Shown here piece after piece: positions 10,177-18,375 of a stretch of DNA of 64,000 bases; position 1 is the stretch's first letter; each line of letters starts with the position of its first letter. Under the pieces are notes generated by a model, which searched no databases, was not told the DNA's origin, and saw only the letters and a list, made by a program, of their open reading frames with translations. The position numbers and the translations under genes were made by a program. Where the stretch lies: positions 91,001-155,000 of the forward strand of contig JAJDWH010000041.1 in NCBI GenBank assembly GCA_022825705.1, given 5' to 3'. Origin of the DNA: Alphaproteobacteria bacterium (GTDB lineage: Bacteria; Pseudomonadota; Alphaproteobacteria; TMED109).

Positions 10177-10379
10177 CAGGGCTCGTCTTCCTCCAGCGCC
10201 CTTGCTTCATCCACCAGCATGATGGGAACCCCGTCCCGGACCGGGAAGGCAAGGCCGGCCGCGCGGCTGATGAGCTCGTTGCGTTCACGGTCGTACTCTA
10301 GGTTGGTCTTGGTCACCGGGCAGACCAGGATCTCGAGCAGGTGCGGGTCCACCGCAGGTCCCGGGGGTGCGTCCGTCAA
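10176..10379 (-). CDS. Trm112 family protein
   Basis: A 67-aa zinc-ribbon-like Trm112 domain, with [17 protein letters not shown] at the N-terminus and [17 protein letters not shown] at the C-terminus. Only one cysteine remains (VCP), as in many bacterial members. Trm112 proteins activate methyltransferases in archaea and eukaryotes. Here a methyltransferase-like gene is two genes downstream in the same run, so partnership is an attractive inference. It overlaps both neighbours by 1-4 bases. Confidence 0.88.
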   Translation of the reverse strand: MTDAPPGPAVDPHLLEILVCPVTKTNLEYDRERNELISRAAGLAFPVRDGVPIMLVDEARALEEDEP

Positions 10380-11044
10380 TTGATGCTCCCGGACCCGGAC
10401 CCTGAACGCTCTGCTTCCTTCATGGCCAGTGACGCCAGCAACATGCGTGATCTTTCGACGACCCCGCCTGCTTCCAGCATTCCCTGCTTTTCGCGGTTGT
10501 CCAGCTGGCAGATGCGAATCCCGAAATGAAGGAGCATTTCGGTCGCGTCATCCGCGAGATTGTCCCAGTTTACCTTCAGGCTGTGCGTTTGGGCATGCCG
10601 CCGGAGCGCGGTCAGCAGGCCCTGGTGGTCAAGGTCGCTGCAATCGGCGGGGTCGAAGTCGGGCTTGAATTCATCCCAATCCACGGTGGCGCGCCGGTAC
10701 CCTCCCTGATCGAGCGCCTCGGACGTGATCCGGAATCGCGAGACCCCCGTGAGTTGCAGCAGGTACCGCTCGTCGTCGGTCTCGTGGAACGCCTGGATGT
10801 AGGCTGCGCCGCCCACCGAGTAGAGGGGGCAGTCGTTGGGAATCGGATGGGTGGGTGTCGTGCCGTCCTCGCGGGGCTGGATGATGCCGAACAGGCGCGA
10901 TCCCGCGAGCGCGTGGTTCACCATGCGGAGGTAGCGGGGCTCAAATGCCTGGATCACGATCCGGTCACGCGGAAACATGACGGCACCAGGCAGCGGAAAC
11001 AGCGGAAGGTGTGTCGGTAACTCCTCTGGGCCGGGCGGGGGCAC
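10376..11044 (-). CDS. LON substrate-binding domain protein (no protease domain)
   Basis: 222 aa covering only the N-terminal LON/PUA-like domain: [30 protein letters not shown], then [29 protein letters not shown] and a helical C-terminus. There is no AAA+ or serine-lysine protease domain, so it is not Lon protease. Such stand-alone proteins are common in alphaproteobacteria between a thioredoxin-TPR gene and Trm112, as here. It probably binds a protein or peptide ligand. Confidence 0.88.
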   Translation of the reverse strand: MPPPGPEELPTHLPLFPLPGAVMFPRDRIVIQAFEPRYLRMVNHALAGSRLFGIIQPREDGTTPTHPIPNDCPLYSVGGAAYIQAFHETDDERYLLQLTGVSRFRITSEALDQGGYRRATVDWDEFKPDFDPADCSDLDHQGLLTALRRHAQTHSLKVNWDNLADDATEMLLHFGIRICQLDNREKQGMLEAGGVVERSRMLLASLAMKEAERSGSGSGSIN

Positions 11045-11052
11045 AGAACGGC

Positions 11053-11973
11053 TCAGGCGAACAGGATCGCAGACAGCCGCATACGCGTGTGCGAGGTCAG
11101 AGGATCACCCTCTCCGAAAACCTCGAACAGCTTCAGCAGGCGCTTCCGGGCGGCGGCATCGTTCCATTGACGGTCGCGTCGCACGCTTTCGAGCAACTGG
11201 TCGACGGCTTCCTCGCGGGCATCGTTGGCCAGCAACGCGTTCGCGAGATCGATGCGAGCCTGGTGGTCGTCAGGTTCTGCCTCGACCTTGGCCCTCAGCG
11301 CTGACACATCGCCGGCCTTGCTTGCTTCAGCGGCGAGCGAGATTGCCGAGCGGAGCGACTCGATCGCCGGGTCCTTGGCGAGATCTTCCGAAATGTTCTC
11401 CAGGATTTCCCGCGCGTCAGCGGCGCGGCCAGCCTTGAGCAGCGCTTTCCCGAGCCCGGCGATCGCGCGCGCATTGGCGCCGTCGCGTTCCAGCACGCTG
11501 GTGTAGAGATCCGCCGCCTTCTTGGCGTCGTCGGCAAGCGCGGCGTCGGCAGCGTCAAGCGTCTCGCTGATCGCCTGCTGCACCGCGCCCACGGACTGCT
11601 GGGCAATGCGGTCGACGAAGGCACGCACCTCGGTGTCAGGCAACGCTCCCGCGAAGCCGTCGACCGGTTGACCGTCGATAAATGCGTACACCATCGGTAG
11701 CGACTGGACACGCAGCTGTGCGGCCAGCGTCTGGTTCTGGTCGACGTTGACCCGTGCGAGTGCCACCTTGCCGCCTGCCGCGCTGACCGCCGCCTCCAGC
11801 ATCGGCGTGAGTTGCTTGCACGGGCCGCACCAGTCCGCCCAGAAATCCACGATGATCGGCCGATTTCGGGACGCGGACAGCACATCCTCAGCGAACCGGG
11901 CAGTGTTGGTATCGAAGATGTGGCCCGTGGGAGCGGCCTGAGCGCCGCCGATCAGGACGTCGGAATCTTGCAT
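11053..11973 (-). CDS. Thioredoxin-TPR co-chaperone (CnoX/YbbN-like)
   Basis: 306 aa: a thioredoxin domain (about residues 20-115) with WADWCGPCKQ (Cys49 and Cys52), followed by TPR-like helices (LLKAGRAADAREILENI, DHQARIDLANALLANDAREEAVDQLLESV). The family includes E. coli CnoX, which holds unfolded clients and passes them to GroEL. Unlike E. coli CnoX this protein keeps a full CGPC, so it may also be redox active. It is probably the first gene of the five-gene minus-strand run. Confidence 0.9.
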   Translation of the reverse strand: MQDSDVLIGGAQAAPTGHIFDTNTARFAEDVLSASRNRPIIVDFWADWCGPCKQLTPMLEAAVSAAGGKVALARVNVDQNQTLAAQLRVQSLPMVYAFIDGQPVDGFAGALPDTEVRAFVDRIAQQSVGAVQQAISETLDAADAALADDAKKAADLYTSVLERDGANARAIAGLGKALLKAGRAADAREILENISEDLAKDPAIESLRSAISLAAEASKAGDVSALRAKVEAEPDDHQARIDLANALLANDAREEAVDQLLESVRRDRQWNDAAARKRLLKLFEVFGEGDPLTSHTRMRLSAILFA

Positions 11974-12056
11974 GGATTTTCCGATGGAGGGAGGGCTTGC
12001 CGCGTGCTGAAGGTTGCGCAGCCGGGACCTTACATTATCATGCCGAACCCGGCCGA

Positions 12057-12131
12057 GCGGGCGTAGCTCAGGGGTAGAGCGCTACCTTGCCAAGGTAGAA
12101 GTCGTGAGTTCGAATCTCATCGCCCGCTCCA
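12057..12131 (+). tRNA. tRNA-Gly (GCC)
   Basis: A full cloverleaf can be drawn: acceptor GCGGGCG / CGCCCGC, D arm GCTC-AGGGGTA-GAGC, anticodon arm CTACC-TTGCCAA-GGTAG with GCC at 12089-12091, T arm GTGAG-TTCGAAT-CTCAT (one G-T pair), discriminator T and an encoded CCA at 12129-12131. Confidence 0.97.
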
Positions 12132-12289
12132 AACCGGGCTCCGCGTAGCATCGTCCGCCGCCGCCGCTGACCGACGGTCGCTGCGGGACTGGGCCGATCG
12201 CCGTCCGCCCGACGCGGCCCGAACAACACGCCAGTTCTGGATGGGGCGCTGGCCGACGCGCGGCGCCGAAACCGGGCGGTGAGCCGCGC

Positions 12290-13297
12290 TCACAGCCGCT
12301 CGTCGAAGTTCCCGATTTCCGCGAGCACCAGCGAGAAGTATTCGTCGTCCGTCGTGTAGTGGCGGCGCAGCTTGAAACCGGCGCTGCGGACGAGGCGTTC
12401 CAGCGATTCGCGGCTGAATTTCCGGCTGACTTCGGTCAAAATCGACTCGCCGCGGTCGAATCGGATTTCCTCGTCCAGGCTGTCGAAGGTCACGGTTTGC
12501 GGCTGCATCGCCACCAGGCGCATCTCGATCTGGGCGTTCTGCTCGCTGTAGACGGCGTCATGGCGGAAGGCCTCGGGCTCGAAATCGGCACCGAGGCGCG
12601 CGTTCAACACGCGCAGCACGTTCTGGTTGAAGGCCGCGGTCAATCCATCTGAATCGTTGTAGGCGTCGTGCAGGACCTGGCGGTCCTTGATCCGGTCAGC
12701 CCCCATCAGGAGGAAGTCGCCGGGCTCCATCTTGGCGGCGAGATCACGCAGGAAGCGGATGCCTTCCGGCTCGGTGAAGTTGCCGATGGTCCCGCCGAGA
12801 AACAGAAAGAGACGAGGTCCTTCCGGTATCGGCAGCGCGTCGAGGCCAGCCGTATAGTCGCCGACGAACAGCTGCACCGACATTTCGGGATGGCTCCGCC
12901 GTAGCCCCTCGCCACCTGCCCGCAGGGCGTCCGGCGAGATGTCGAACGCGGCATAGGTTGCGAGCGGCCCCACCTGACAGCACGCGTCGATGATCTGCGG
13001 CGTCTTTCGCGACATCCCGCTGCCGAACTCGAACACGGTCGCCGGCCTGACGGTCGCGGCGACATTCCCGACGACTTCCGTCAGGAGCGCGTCCTCGGTG
13101 CGGGTGACGTAGTAATCCTTGGTCCGGCAGATCCGGTCGAACAGATCGGAACCTGCTTCGTCGTAGAGATATTTTGGGGGCAAGGAACGCGGCGAACCGA
13201 GGAGAAGCTCGCGCACGTCATCCGCTAGCGTCGGAATCGGTCGGGACGGAGGAATGACCTGCGTGGTGAGCTCACCCAAGCCGCCAGTGATGTCCAT
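12290..13297 (-). CDS. egtD: L-histidine N-alpha-methyltransferase (EgtD)
   Basis: Trimethylates histidine to hercynine, the first step of ergothioneine synthesis. The 335-aa product has the EgtD layout: PPKYLYDEAGSDLFDRI near residue 40, the SAM site VFEFGSGMSRKT, DISPDAL, LFLFLGGTIGNF, and the C-terminal SRKFSRE and DDEYFSLVLAE segments. I chose ATG 13297 because the upstream extension is low-complexity and family-unlike; no clear ribosome-binding site precedes it. The later pathway genes egtC and egtB lie 17 kb away at 28.9-30.8 kb. Confidence 0.9.
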   Translation of the reverse strand: MDITGGLGELTTQVIPPSRPIPTLADDVRELLLGSPRSLPPKYLYDEAGSDLFDRICRTKDYYVTRTEDALLTEVVGNVAATVRPATVFEFGSGMSRKTPQIIDACCQVGPLATYAAFDISPDALRAGGEGLRRSHPEMSVQLFVGDYTAGLDALPIPEGPRLFLFLGGTIGNFTEPEGIRFLRDLAAKMEPGDFLLMGADRIKDRQVLHDAYNDSDGLTAAFNQNVLRVLNARLGADFEPEAFRHDAVYSEQNAQIEMRLVAMQPQTVTFDSLDEEIRFDRGESILTEVSRKFSRESLERLVRSAGFKLRRHYTTDDEYFSLVLAEIGNFDERL

Positions 13298-13421
13298 GAT
13301 GGTCGTCCGGCTCGGGAGCAGTTCGGCCGCTGTTCGGACCCGGCACAGTGTCCGGCGTCCATCGGAGCCTTGGGCTGCGGAACGTACAGGACCTTCAGTA
13401 CCCGCACAACTTGCAGGCGGT

Positions 13422-13970
13422 TCACGTGCCTGTCCTGCGTTCTCGCTCGGCGCGGTGGCGCGCGGCGAGTTCGTGCCAAGGTTGCGGTCGCCAGAAAGTC
13501 TTCGCCCGGCCTGAAGTGGAAGGCAGGACCCAGAGGCGCGTCCCGGCAATGGCGTGCGGCTGCAGACCGTAACCGTCCGGCCCGGCGGCGAGGGCTACGC
13601 CGAACTGTTCACGCAAGAACACCCGCGCGGGCGCCTTGGCGGTGAACGCGAGGAAGCGCGGCCGGTACCGTTCGATTTTCTTCCGGAGCGCGTTCGACTG
13701 GTAGGCCTCCGTGGACAGGTCGGCATCGTTGCCGAACTCGTACTTGGCGAGATCGGTCAGGCCCAGGCCGTAGCCGGACACGAGCGGGTACTCGTCCGGC
13801 CGGAGCCGCCGGTCGGTGAAGCCGGCCTCGTGCAGGACCGCCCAGAACCGGTTCCCGCCTCGGGCGTAATACGCGCCGACCTTGGCCGACGTGAAGCCGA
13901 CCGCCGAGCCGCAGAACACGGTGACCAAGCCCGTCCGCAGGACGTCGGGGAGGACGTAGGCGGGGTTCAT
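13422..13970 (-). CDS. mug: Mismatch-specific DNA glycosylase (Mug/TDG family)
   Basis: Removes uracil or thymine mispaired with guanine. The 182-aa protein has LRTGLVTVFCGSAVGFTSAK (the GxNP-like substrate loop is altered here to GSAVG), YARGGNRFWAVLHEAGF, YGLGLTDLAK, and VLPSTSGRAK, which corresponds to the family NPSGLN/MPSTS-type intercalation loop. ATG 13970 is the natural start, as upstream codons are not family-like. It lies 124 bp before egtD on the same strand and diverges from the ars fusion gene. Confidence 0.82.
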   Translation of the reverse strand: MNPAYVLPDVLRTGLVTVFCGSAVGFTSAKVGAYYARGGNRFWAVLHEAGFTDRRLRPDEYPLVSGYGLGLTDLAKYEFGNDADLSTEAYQSNALRKKIERYRPRFLAFTAKAPARVFLREQFGVALAAGPDGYGLQPHAIAGTRLWVLPSTSGRAKTFWRPQPWHELAARHRAERERRTGT

Positions 13971-14108
13971 GCGGCCGGATCCCGATGGCGCAGGCGGCCG
14001 GAGCCGGAAGGGCAGTGTTCTCGCTGCCGGAATCCCTCTTTGGCACTGCAGGCGTTCCCGCGGGCTTGGTGCCGGAGCGCCGGCGGGTGCGGGCGACGGT
14101 CCGCCGAC

Positions 14109-14142
14109 TTGACGATGCGCCAAGTTTTCGATAATTCGCGAA
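14109..14142 (+). promoter_or_regulatory. Putative ars promoter and ArsR operator
   Basis: TTGACG (14109-14114) and GATAAT (14130-14135) are spaced by 15 bp, or TAATTC (14132-14137) by 17 bp, resembling sigma-70 -35 and -10 boxes. The inverted repeat TTCG-N8-CGAA (14127-14142) overlaps the -10. This AT-rich patch sits immediately before ATG 14145. That would suit autoregulation by the ArsR domain and leave almost no 5' leader. Motif calls only. Confidence 0.45.
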
Positions 14143-14144
14143 GT

Positions 14145-15029
14145 ATGGAAAGCAAACGTGCACTGGAGGCGCTGAGCGCCCTGTCACACGAGACCCGGCT
14201 GTCGGTGTTTCGGCTTCTCGTCACGGCGGGTCCGGGGGGACTGTCGGCTGGCGTCATTGCGGAACAGCTCACGGTGCTGCCGAACACCCTGTCGACGCAC
14301 CTCGGGCTCCTGGCGCGGGCCGGGCTGGTCGTGCCGGCCCGCAACGGCCGGACCATCCGGTACTCCGCCAATTATGACGGGATGCGCGAACTCATGGCGT
14401 TCCTCGTGCGCGACTGCTGCGCCGGAAATCCGGAAATCTGCTCGTCCCTCCTCGCTGTCGCCACCCTCGGCGCGGCGGGTCGACGGCACTCAACCGAGAA
14501 GAAACACATGAGCCGCATCTACAACGTGCTGTTCCTCTGCACGGGAAACTCTGCCCGCTCGATCATGGCCGAAGCCATCCTGGGGCGCGAAGGGTTCGGG
14601 AGGTTCAAGGCCTACTCCGCGGGGTCGTACCCGAAGGACGAGATTCATCCATTTGCCTACGAATTTCTCGAGGGCCTGAACTACGACATGTCTTTCGCCC
14701 GATCGAAGAGCTGGGATGAGTTCGCCGAACCCGGAGCACCGGACCTGGACTTTGTCTTTACCGTTTGCGACCAGGCGGCGGCGGAGCCCTGCCCGACCTG
14801 GCCCGGCCAGCCCATGTCCGCTCACTGGGGCCTGCCGGATCCTGCCGCGGTGACCGGCAGCGAGGCGGAGCGGAGGTTCGCGTTCGCCGACGCGTACCGG
14901 ATGCTCTTCAACCGCATCTCCATCTTCGTGAACTTGCCGATTGCCTCCCTCGACGAACTCACGTTGCAACGGCAGCTGGAAGACATCGGTCAGCGGCGGG
15001 CTTCCGCCGCCCCCACCACGCCGGAATAG
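14145..15029 (+). CDS. ArsR-ArsC fusion: arsenic-responsive repressor joined to arsenate reductase
   Basis: One uninterrupted 294-aa frame encodes two proteins normally separate. Residues 1-115 are an ArsR/SmtB winged helix (ALSHETRLSVFRLL, PNTLSTHLGLLARAGLV) with a cysteine cluster DCCAGNPEIC (Cys91, 92, 99) placed where some ArsR repressors bind As(III). Residues 125-290 are a low-molecular-weight-phosphatase-fold arsenate reductase with the P-loop CTGNSARS (Cys132, Arg138) and HWGLPDPA carrying the general-acid Asp. I chose ATG 14145; an in-frame ATG at 14115 lies inside the putative promoter. The aquaglyceroporin follows after 8 bp. Confidence 0.88.
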   Translation: MESKRALEALSALSHETRLSVFRLLVTAGPGGLSAGVIAEQLTVLPNTLSTHLGLLARAGLVVPARNGRTIRYSANYDGMRELMAFLVRDCCAGNPEICSSLLAVATLGAAGRRHSTEKKHMSRIYNVLFLCTGNSARSIMAEAILGREGFGRFKAYSAGSYPKDEIHPFAYEFLEGLNYDMSFARSKSWDEFAEPGAPDLDFVFTVCDQAAAEPCPTWPGQPMSAHWGLPDPAAVTGSEAERRFAFADAYRMLFNRISIFVNLPIASLDELTLQRQLEDIGQRRASAAPTTPE

Positions 15030-15037
15030 TCGACGCC

Positions 15038-15724
15038 GTGGAATTCGATCGTATCCGGCAGCACGCAGCCGAGGCGGTCGGCACGGCCGGCCTCGTCGCC
15101 ACCGTCGTGGGGTCCGGCATCATGGCGGAAACCCTTGCCGACGACACGGCCGTGGCGCTCTTGGGCAACACGATCGCGACCGGGGCGATCCTGGTGGTGT
15201 TGATCACCGTCCTGGGTCCCGTGTCGGGAGCACATTTCAACCCGGCCGTGACCTTGGCCTTCGCGGTACGTCGAGAGATCCGCCCTGCCAAGGCAGTCAC
15301 GTTCGCGTCGGTCCAGATCATCGGCGGCGTGATGGGCACGGTCATAGCCCACCTCATGTTCGAGCAACCTCCTTTGCAGTTCTCCGAGACGGCCCGGACC
15401 GGCCCGGCGCAATGGTTCGCGGAAGTGGTTGCGACGTTCGGATTAGTCGCGACCATTCTGGCCGGGCTCCGGTTTCGGCCGGCGGCGGTCCCCTGGCTCG
15501 TCGGCCTGTACATTTCGGCCGCGTACTGGTTCACCGCGTCAACATCCTTCGCCAACCCCGCCGTCACCATCGCGCGCAGTCTGTCCGATACGTTCTCCGG
15601 TATTCGACCCGCCGACGTCCCGGGCTTCCTGTCCGCGCAGGTGGTCGGTGCGGTGCTGGCCGCGCTCGCTGTGGGATGGTTGTTCAGGGAGGCGACTGCC
15701 AGGGCGCGCGTTCGGCCGGATTGA
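15038..15724 (+). CDS. Aquaglyceroporin (MIP family), probable arsenite channel
   Basis: A 228-aa inner-membrane major intrinsic protein with about six membrane segments and both pore motifs, NPA at 68-70 (AHFNPAVTL) and NPA at 173-175 (FANPAVTIARS). The start is GTG 15038, directly downstream of the ArsR-ArsC gene. In Sinorhizobium meliloti the ars operon uses an aquaglyceroporin (AqpS) with ArsC in place of an arsenite pump; the arrangement here suggests the same use: As(V) reduced to As(III), which leaves down its gradient. No arsB or acr3 is visible. Confidence 0.85.
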   Translation: MEFDRIRQHAAEAVGTAGLVATVVGSGIMAETLADDTAVALLGNTIATGAILVVLITVLGPVSGAHFNPAVTLAFAVRREIRPAKAVTFASVQIIGGVMGTVIAHLMFEQPPLQFSETARTGPAQWFAEVVATFGLVATILAGLRFRPAAVPWLVGLYISAAYWFTASTSFANPAVTIARSLSDTFSGIRPADVPGFLSAQVVGAVLAALAVGWLFREATARARVRPD

Positions 15725-15889
15725 CCGCCGCGTCGTGGCGTCGGCGCCGGGATGACGCCGTAGGCCCGAATGGGTGGGGTCGCGCCTTCGAGAGCCCGGC
15801 GGTTCGGCCGGATTCGCCCGGTCGTGCCGGAACGCCCTATGTTGCGCTGCAACGCGACCCCGAACCGCCTGAACGGAGGACCTTCTGCC

Positions 15890-16225
15890 GTGTCTCGATT
15901 TGTCGCCGCCTGCGTGGTGCTGTCCGTTGCAATCGTCACAGCACTGCCGGCTTCAGCCAAGCTCATCTGCGTCCGCAATGACGGTGCCGATGCACTGGGA
16001 GTCCGGTCCGGCAACGCCATGTTCTGGCTGGACGGCGGGAGCCTGCGATGCTTTCGCACCGACGAGGAACTTGCCACGCTGCAGAACTGGGATGTGCAGC
16101 AGTGTGAAGAGCGCGACATTTCCGTCGAACTCCGGGAGCATGCCTGCCTGATCGCGATTGGTGCCGACAGCGTGTGCGTGCCGGCGCTGGAGACGCGGCC
16201 GCTGGCCGACGCCTGCCGCAACTGA
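15890..16225 (+). CDS. Small secreted cysteine-rich protein, unknown function
   Basis: About 111 aa. I do not recognise a family. The N-terminus is a signal peptide (VSRFVAACVVLSVAIVTALPASA, cleaved after ASA). The mature part of about 88 residues holds six cysteines (LIC, RCF, QQC, HAC, SVC, DAC), so three disulfides in the periplasm are plausible. The start GTG 15890 follows GGAGGA by nine bases; an in-frame ATG at 15840 would add an unlikely leader. It converges on the metallopeptidase gene. Confidence 0.6.
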   Translation: MSRFVAACVVLSVAIVTALPASAKLICVRNDGADALGVRSGNAMFWLDGGSLRCFRTDEELATLQNWDVQQCEERDISVELREHACLIAIGADSVCVPALETRPLADACRN

Positions 16226-16233
16226 CCCGGCCG

Positions 16234-16659
16234 TCAGTCGACCTGGGCTTCGATCTGCTCCATGTCTTCGTCGCTCAGCCCGAAGTGATGGCCGAGTTCG
16301 TGGATCAGCACGTGCCGAACGATGGTCTCGAAGCTGTCGTCGGAATCCGCCCAGTAGTCGATGAGCGCGCGCCGATACAGGAACACCATGTCCGGCCCGT
16401 CGGCCACCGAACCGGAGTCCTTGTGGCCGATCGCCACGCCCTGATACAGCCCCATCAGCTCGAACGGACTGTCGAGCTGCAGGTCGCGCAGCACGTCGTC
16501 GTCGCAAAATTCCTCGACACGGAAGGCGATTGCTCCGACCTGCGAGCGAAAGGGCTCCGGTAACCGGCCCAGTTCGACCGTCGCGATTGCGGCGATGTCG
16601 TCGAGCGAGGGCGCCAGGCCGAAGGCCCGTGGCGTCCCGCCGCTTGCAGCTTCCGTCAC
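16234..16659 (-). CDS. Metallopeptidase family protein (zincin-like)
   Basis: About 141 aa, matching the small bacterial zincin-like family (PF06262-type). The active-site motif HELGH is at 120-124 followed by HFGLSDEDM, and an upstream FLYRRALIDYWADS segment fits the family. Its substrate is unknown. The start is uncertain: GTG 16659 gives the usual length, while the frame stays open to 16947 with unrelated sequence that crosses the divergent pterin dehydratase gene. Confidence 0.8.
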   Translation of the reverse strand: MTEAASGGTPRAFGLAPSLDDIAAIATVELGRLPEPFRSQVGAIAFRVEEFCDDDVLRDLQLDSPFELMGLYQGVAIGHKDSGSVADGPDMVFLYRRALIDYWADSDDSFETIVRHVLIHELGHHFGLSDEDMEQIEAQVD

Positions 16660-16722
16660 GGTTGGGCACCGTGTCCCTGAAGTCCGAGATCGGGCTGAGG
16701 AATTGGAGCCGAGCGCGAAGCC

Positions 16723-17025
16723 ATGGCCACACCCCTGACGGAACCGGAGCTGGCCGGCGCACTTGATCGTCTCGCCGGCTGGGAGCGGCATCCGGACCGC
16801 TCGGCGATCCGGAAGACGTACCAGTTCGATGACTTCCGGGCCGCGTTCGCCTGGATGACCCGGATCGCGGAAGTCGCTGAGCGCATGAATCATCACCCGG
16901 AGTGGTTCAACGTGTACAACCGGGTCGAGGTAACGCTTGCCACCCATGACGCCGGCGCGGTCACCCGGCTCGATGTCGACCTGGCCCTGGCCATGGAGCA
17001 GGCGTGGAGCGACCGAGGCCCGTAG
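16723..17025 (+). CDS. Pterin-4-alpha-carbinolamine dehydratase
   Basis: A 100-aa PCD/DCoH protein that dehydrates 4a-hydroxytetrahydrobiopterin. The active-site NHHPEW is at 65-70, followed by VYNRVEVTLATHDAGAVTRLDVDLA, all conserved in the family. No phenylalanine hydroxylase is nearby, so its role here may be general pterin repair. The downstream DUF3429 gene overlaps its end by 22 bases. Confidence 0.93.
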   Translation: MATPLTEPELAGALDRLAGWERHPDRSAIRKTYQFDDFRAAFAWMTRIAEVAERMNHHPEWFNVYNRVEVTLATHDAGAVTRLDVDLALAMEQAWSDRGP

Positions 17026-17486
17026 ACCCTACCCCGCCCGGGGCCTGGTTGGCCACGGCCTGCGCCGCTGCGCCGTTTGTCGCGACGGCCGCGGGCCTCT
17101 GGCTGCTCGAAGGAGCCTGGAGGGACTATCTCTACCTGACCGGTCTCAACTACGCCCTGGCATCACTGGGATTCCTCGGCGCACTGCATTTGGGGCTGGC
17201 GCTGGCGGCCACCGGGCGCGGGTTTCGCCAGCACGGGTTCTGGTGGGTGGTTCCGTTCCTGCCCGCGACCGCGGGATTGGCGGCGCTGGCGGGGTTCGTG
17301 GACTATTTCTGGGTCATCATGCTGTTTCTGGCTGCGTTCCTTGCCTCCCACGCGGCCGACCTGCGCGCGGTGCGCGAAGGGGTCGCGCCGGCGTGGTATC
17401 GCACCGTCCGCAAGTGGGTGACGGCAGCGGTGCTGTTCTGGGCCGGCACCTTCCTGGTCCACGCACCGATCAGCGTCGCCGGATGA
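17004..17486 (+). CDS. DUF3429 integral membrane protein
   Basis: A 160-aa inner-membrane protein with about five hydrophobic segments (WLATACAAAPFVATAAGLWL, then segments from about residues 50, 80, 100 and 140). It has the DUF3429 pattern of a Trp/Tyr-rich first loop (WRDYLYLTGLNYAL). Function unknown. It starts with GTG at 17004 inside the dehydratase gene and ends against the convergent DMT transporter gene. Confidence 0.7.
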   Translation: MERPRPVDPTPPGAWLATACAAAPFVATAAGLWLLEGAWRDYLYLTGLNYALASLGFLGALHLGLALAATGRGFRQHGFWWVVPFLPATAGLAALAGFVDYFWVIMLFLAAFLASHAADLRAVREGVAPAWYRTVRKWVTAAVLFWAGTFLVHAPISVAG

Positions 17487-18375
17487 GACCCAGCTCGGCC
17501 GTGGCGACGCGTTCACCACGCCGCGCGATGTAGAGCGTGGCGGCGACGATGACGCCGGCGCCGGCGATGGTTGCCGGGCCGGGGAGTTGCCCGAAGAGAA
17601 GGAAGCCGTAGAACGTCGCGAAGATCAGCCGCGTGTAGTCGATCGGCATCACCGCGCTCGGCTGCACGCCCCGCAGCCCGAGCACGGTGAACATCTGCCC
17701 GAGGGTTCCGGCGCCGCCGATCGCCAACAGCAGCAGCAGTTCGAACGGTTCGGGCCATCGCCAGACGAAAAGTGCCGGGACGAGCGTCGCCAGCGTCGCG
17801 AAGCCGGCAAACCACAGCTGGATGGTGAGCGTCGCCTCGGTCTCCGCCAGCGATTTCACCGTCAGCTTGACGCTGGCAATCGTCACCGCCGACGCCAGCG
17901 ACAAGGCTACCCCGGCCGCCGGCAGGTCCGTGCCGGCCGGGCTGATCATGAGCACGATGCCGCCGAACCCGATCAGGGTCGCGATCCAGCGCGGGAGATC
18001 GACGCGGTCCCCCATGATCAGGACCGCAAGCGGAATCAGGAACAGAATGCGCGTGAAGCCCAGGGTCACCGCCTCCGCCAGCGGCAGCAGGGACAGGGCC
18101 GTGAAGCCCATCCACATGGAGACCACTCCGAGCAGGCCTCGAAAGAGATGCATGCGCGGCCGTGCGGTGACGACCGCCGCGGGACGCCGGAGGAAGAAGG
18201 GGATCAGGACCACGCCGCCGAAGAGGCACCGGAAGAACGCGAGTTGCAGGGGATGGAAGTCGGTGGAAAGGAACTTGACCAGTGCTGCCATCACCGGGAA
18301 CGTCGCGGCCGCGCAGAGAATGAAGAGCGTCGCGCGCGTGTGCGCCGACATTGGACCCTGAAACACGTGCATCAT
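17470..18375 (-). CDS. DMT-superfamily (EamA) transporter 1
   Basis: 301 aa with about ten membrane segments arranged as two EamA repeats (N-terminal repeat from ATLFILCAAATFPVMAALVK; second repeat from ALSLASAVTIASVKLTVKSL). Such proteins export amino acids or other metabolites across the inner membrane; the substrate cannot be predicted. Its start overlaps the upstream paralogue by ATGA. Its 3' end overlaps the convergent DUF3429 gene by 17 bases. Confidence 0.85.
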   Translation of the reverse strand: MMHVFQGPMSAHTRATLFILCAAATFPVMAALVKFLSTDFHPLQLAFFRCLFGGVVLIPFFLRRPAAVVTARPRMHLFRGLLGVVSMWMGFTALSLLPLAEAVTLGFTRILFLIPLAVLIMGDRVDLPRWIATLIGFGGIVLMISPAGTDLPAAGVALSLASAVTIASVKLTVKSLAETEATLTIQLWFAGFATLATLVPALFVWRWPEPFELLLLLAIGGAGTLGQMFTVLGLRGVQPSAVMPIDYTRLIFATFYGFLLFGQLPGPATIAGAGVIVAATLYIARRGERVATAELGLIRRR

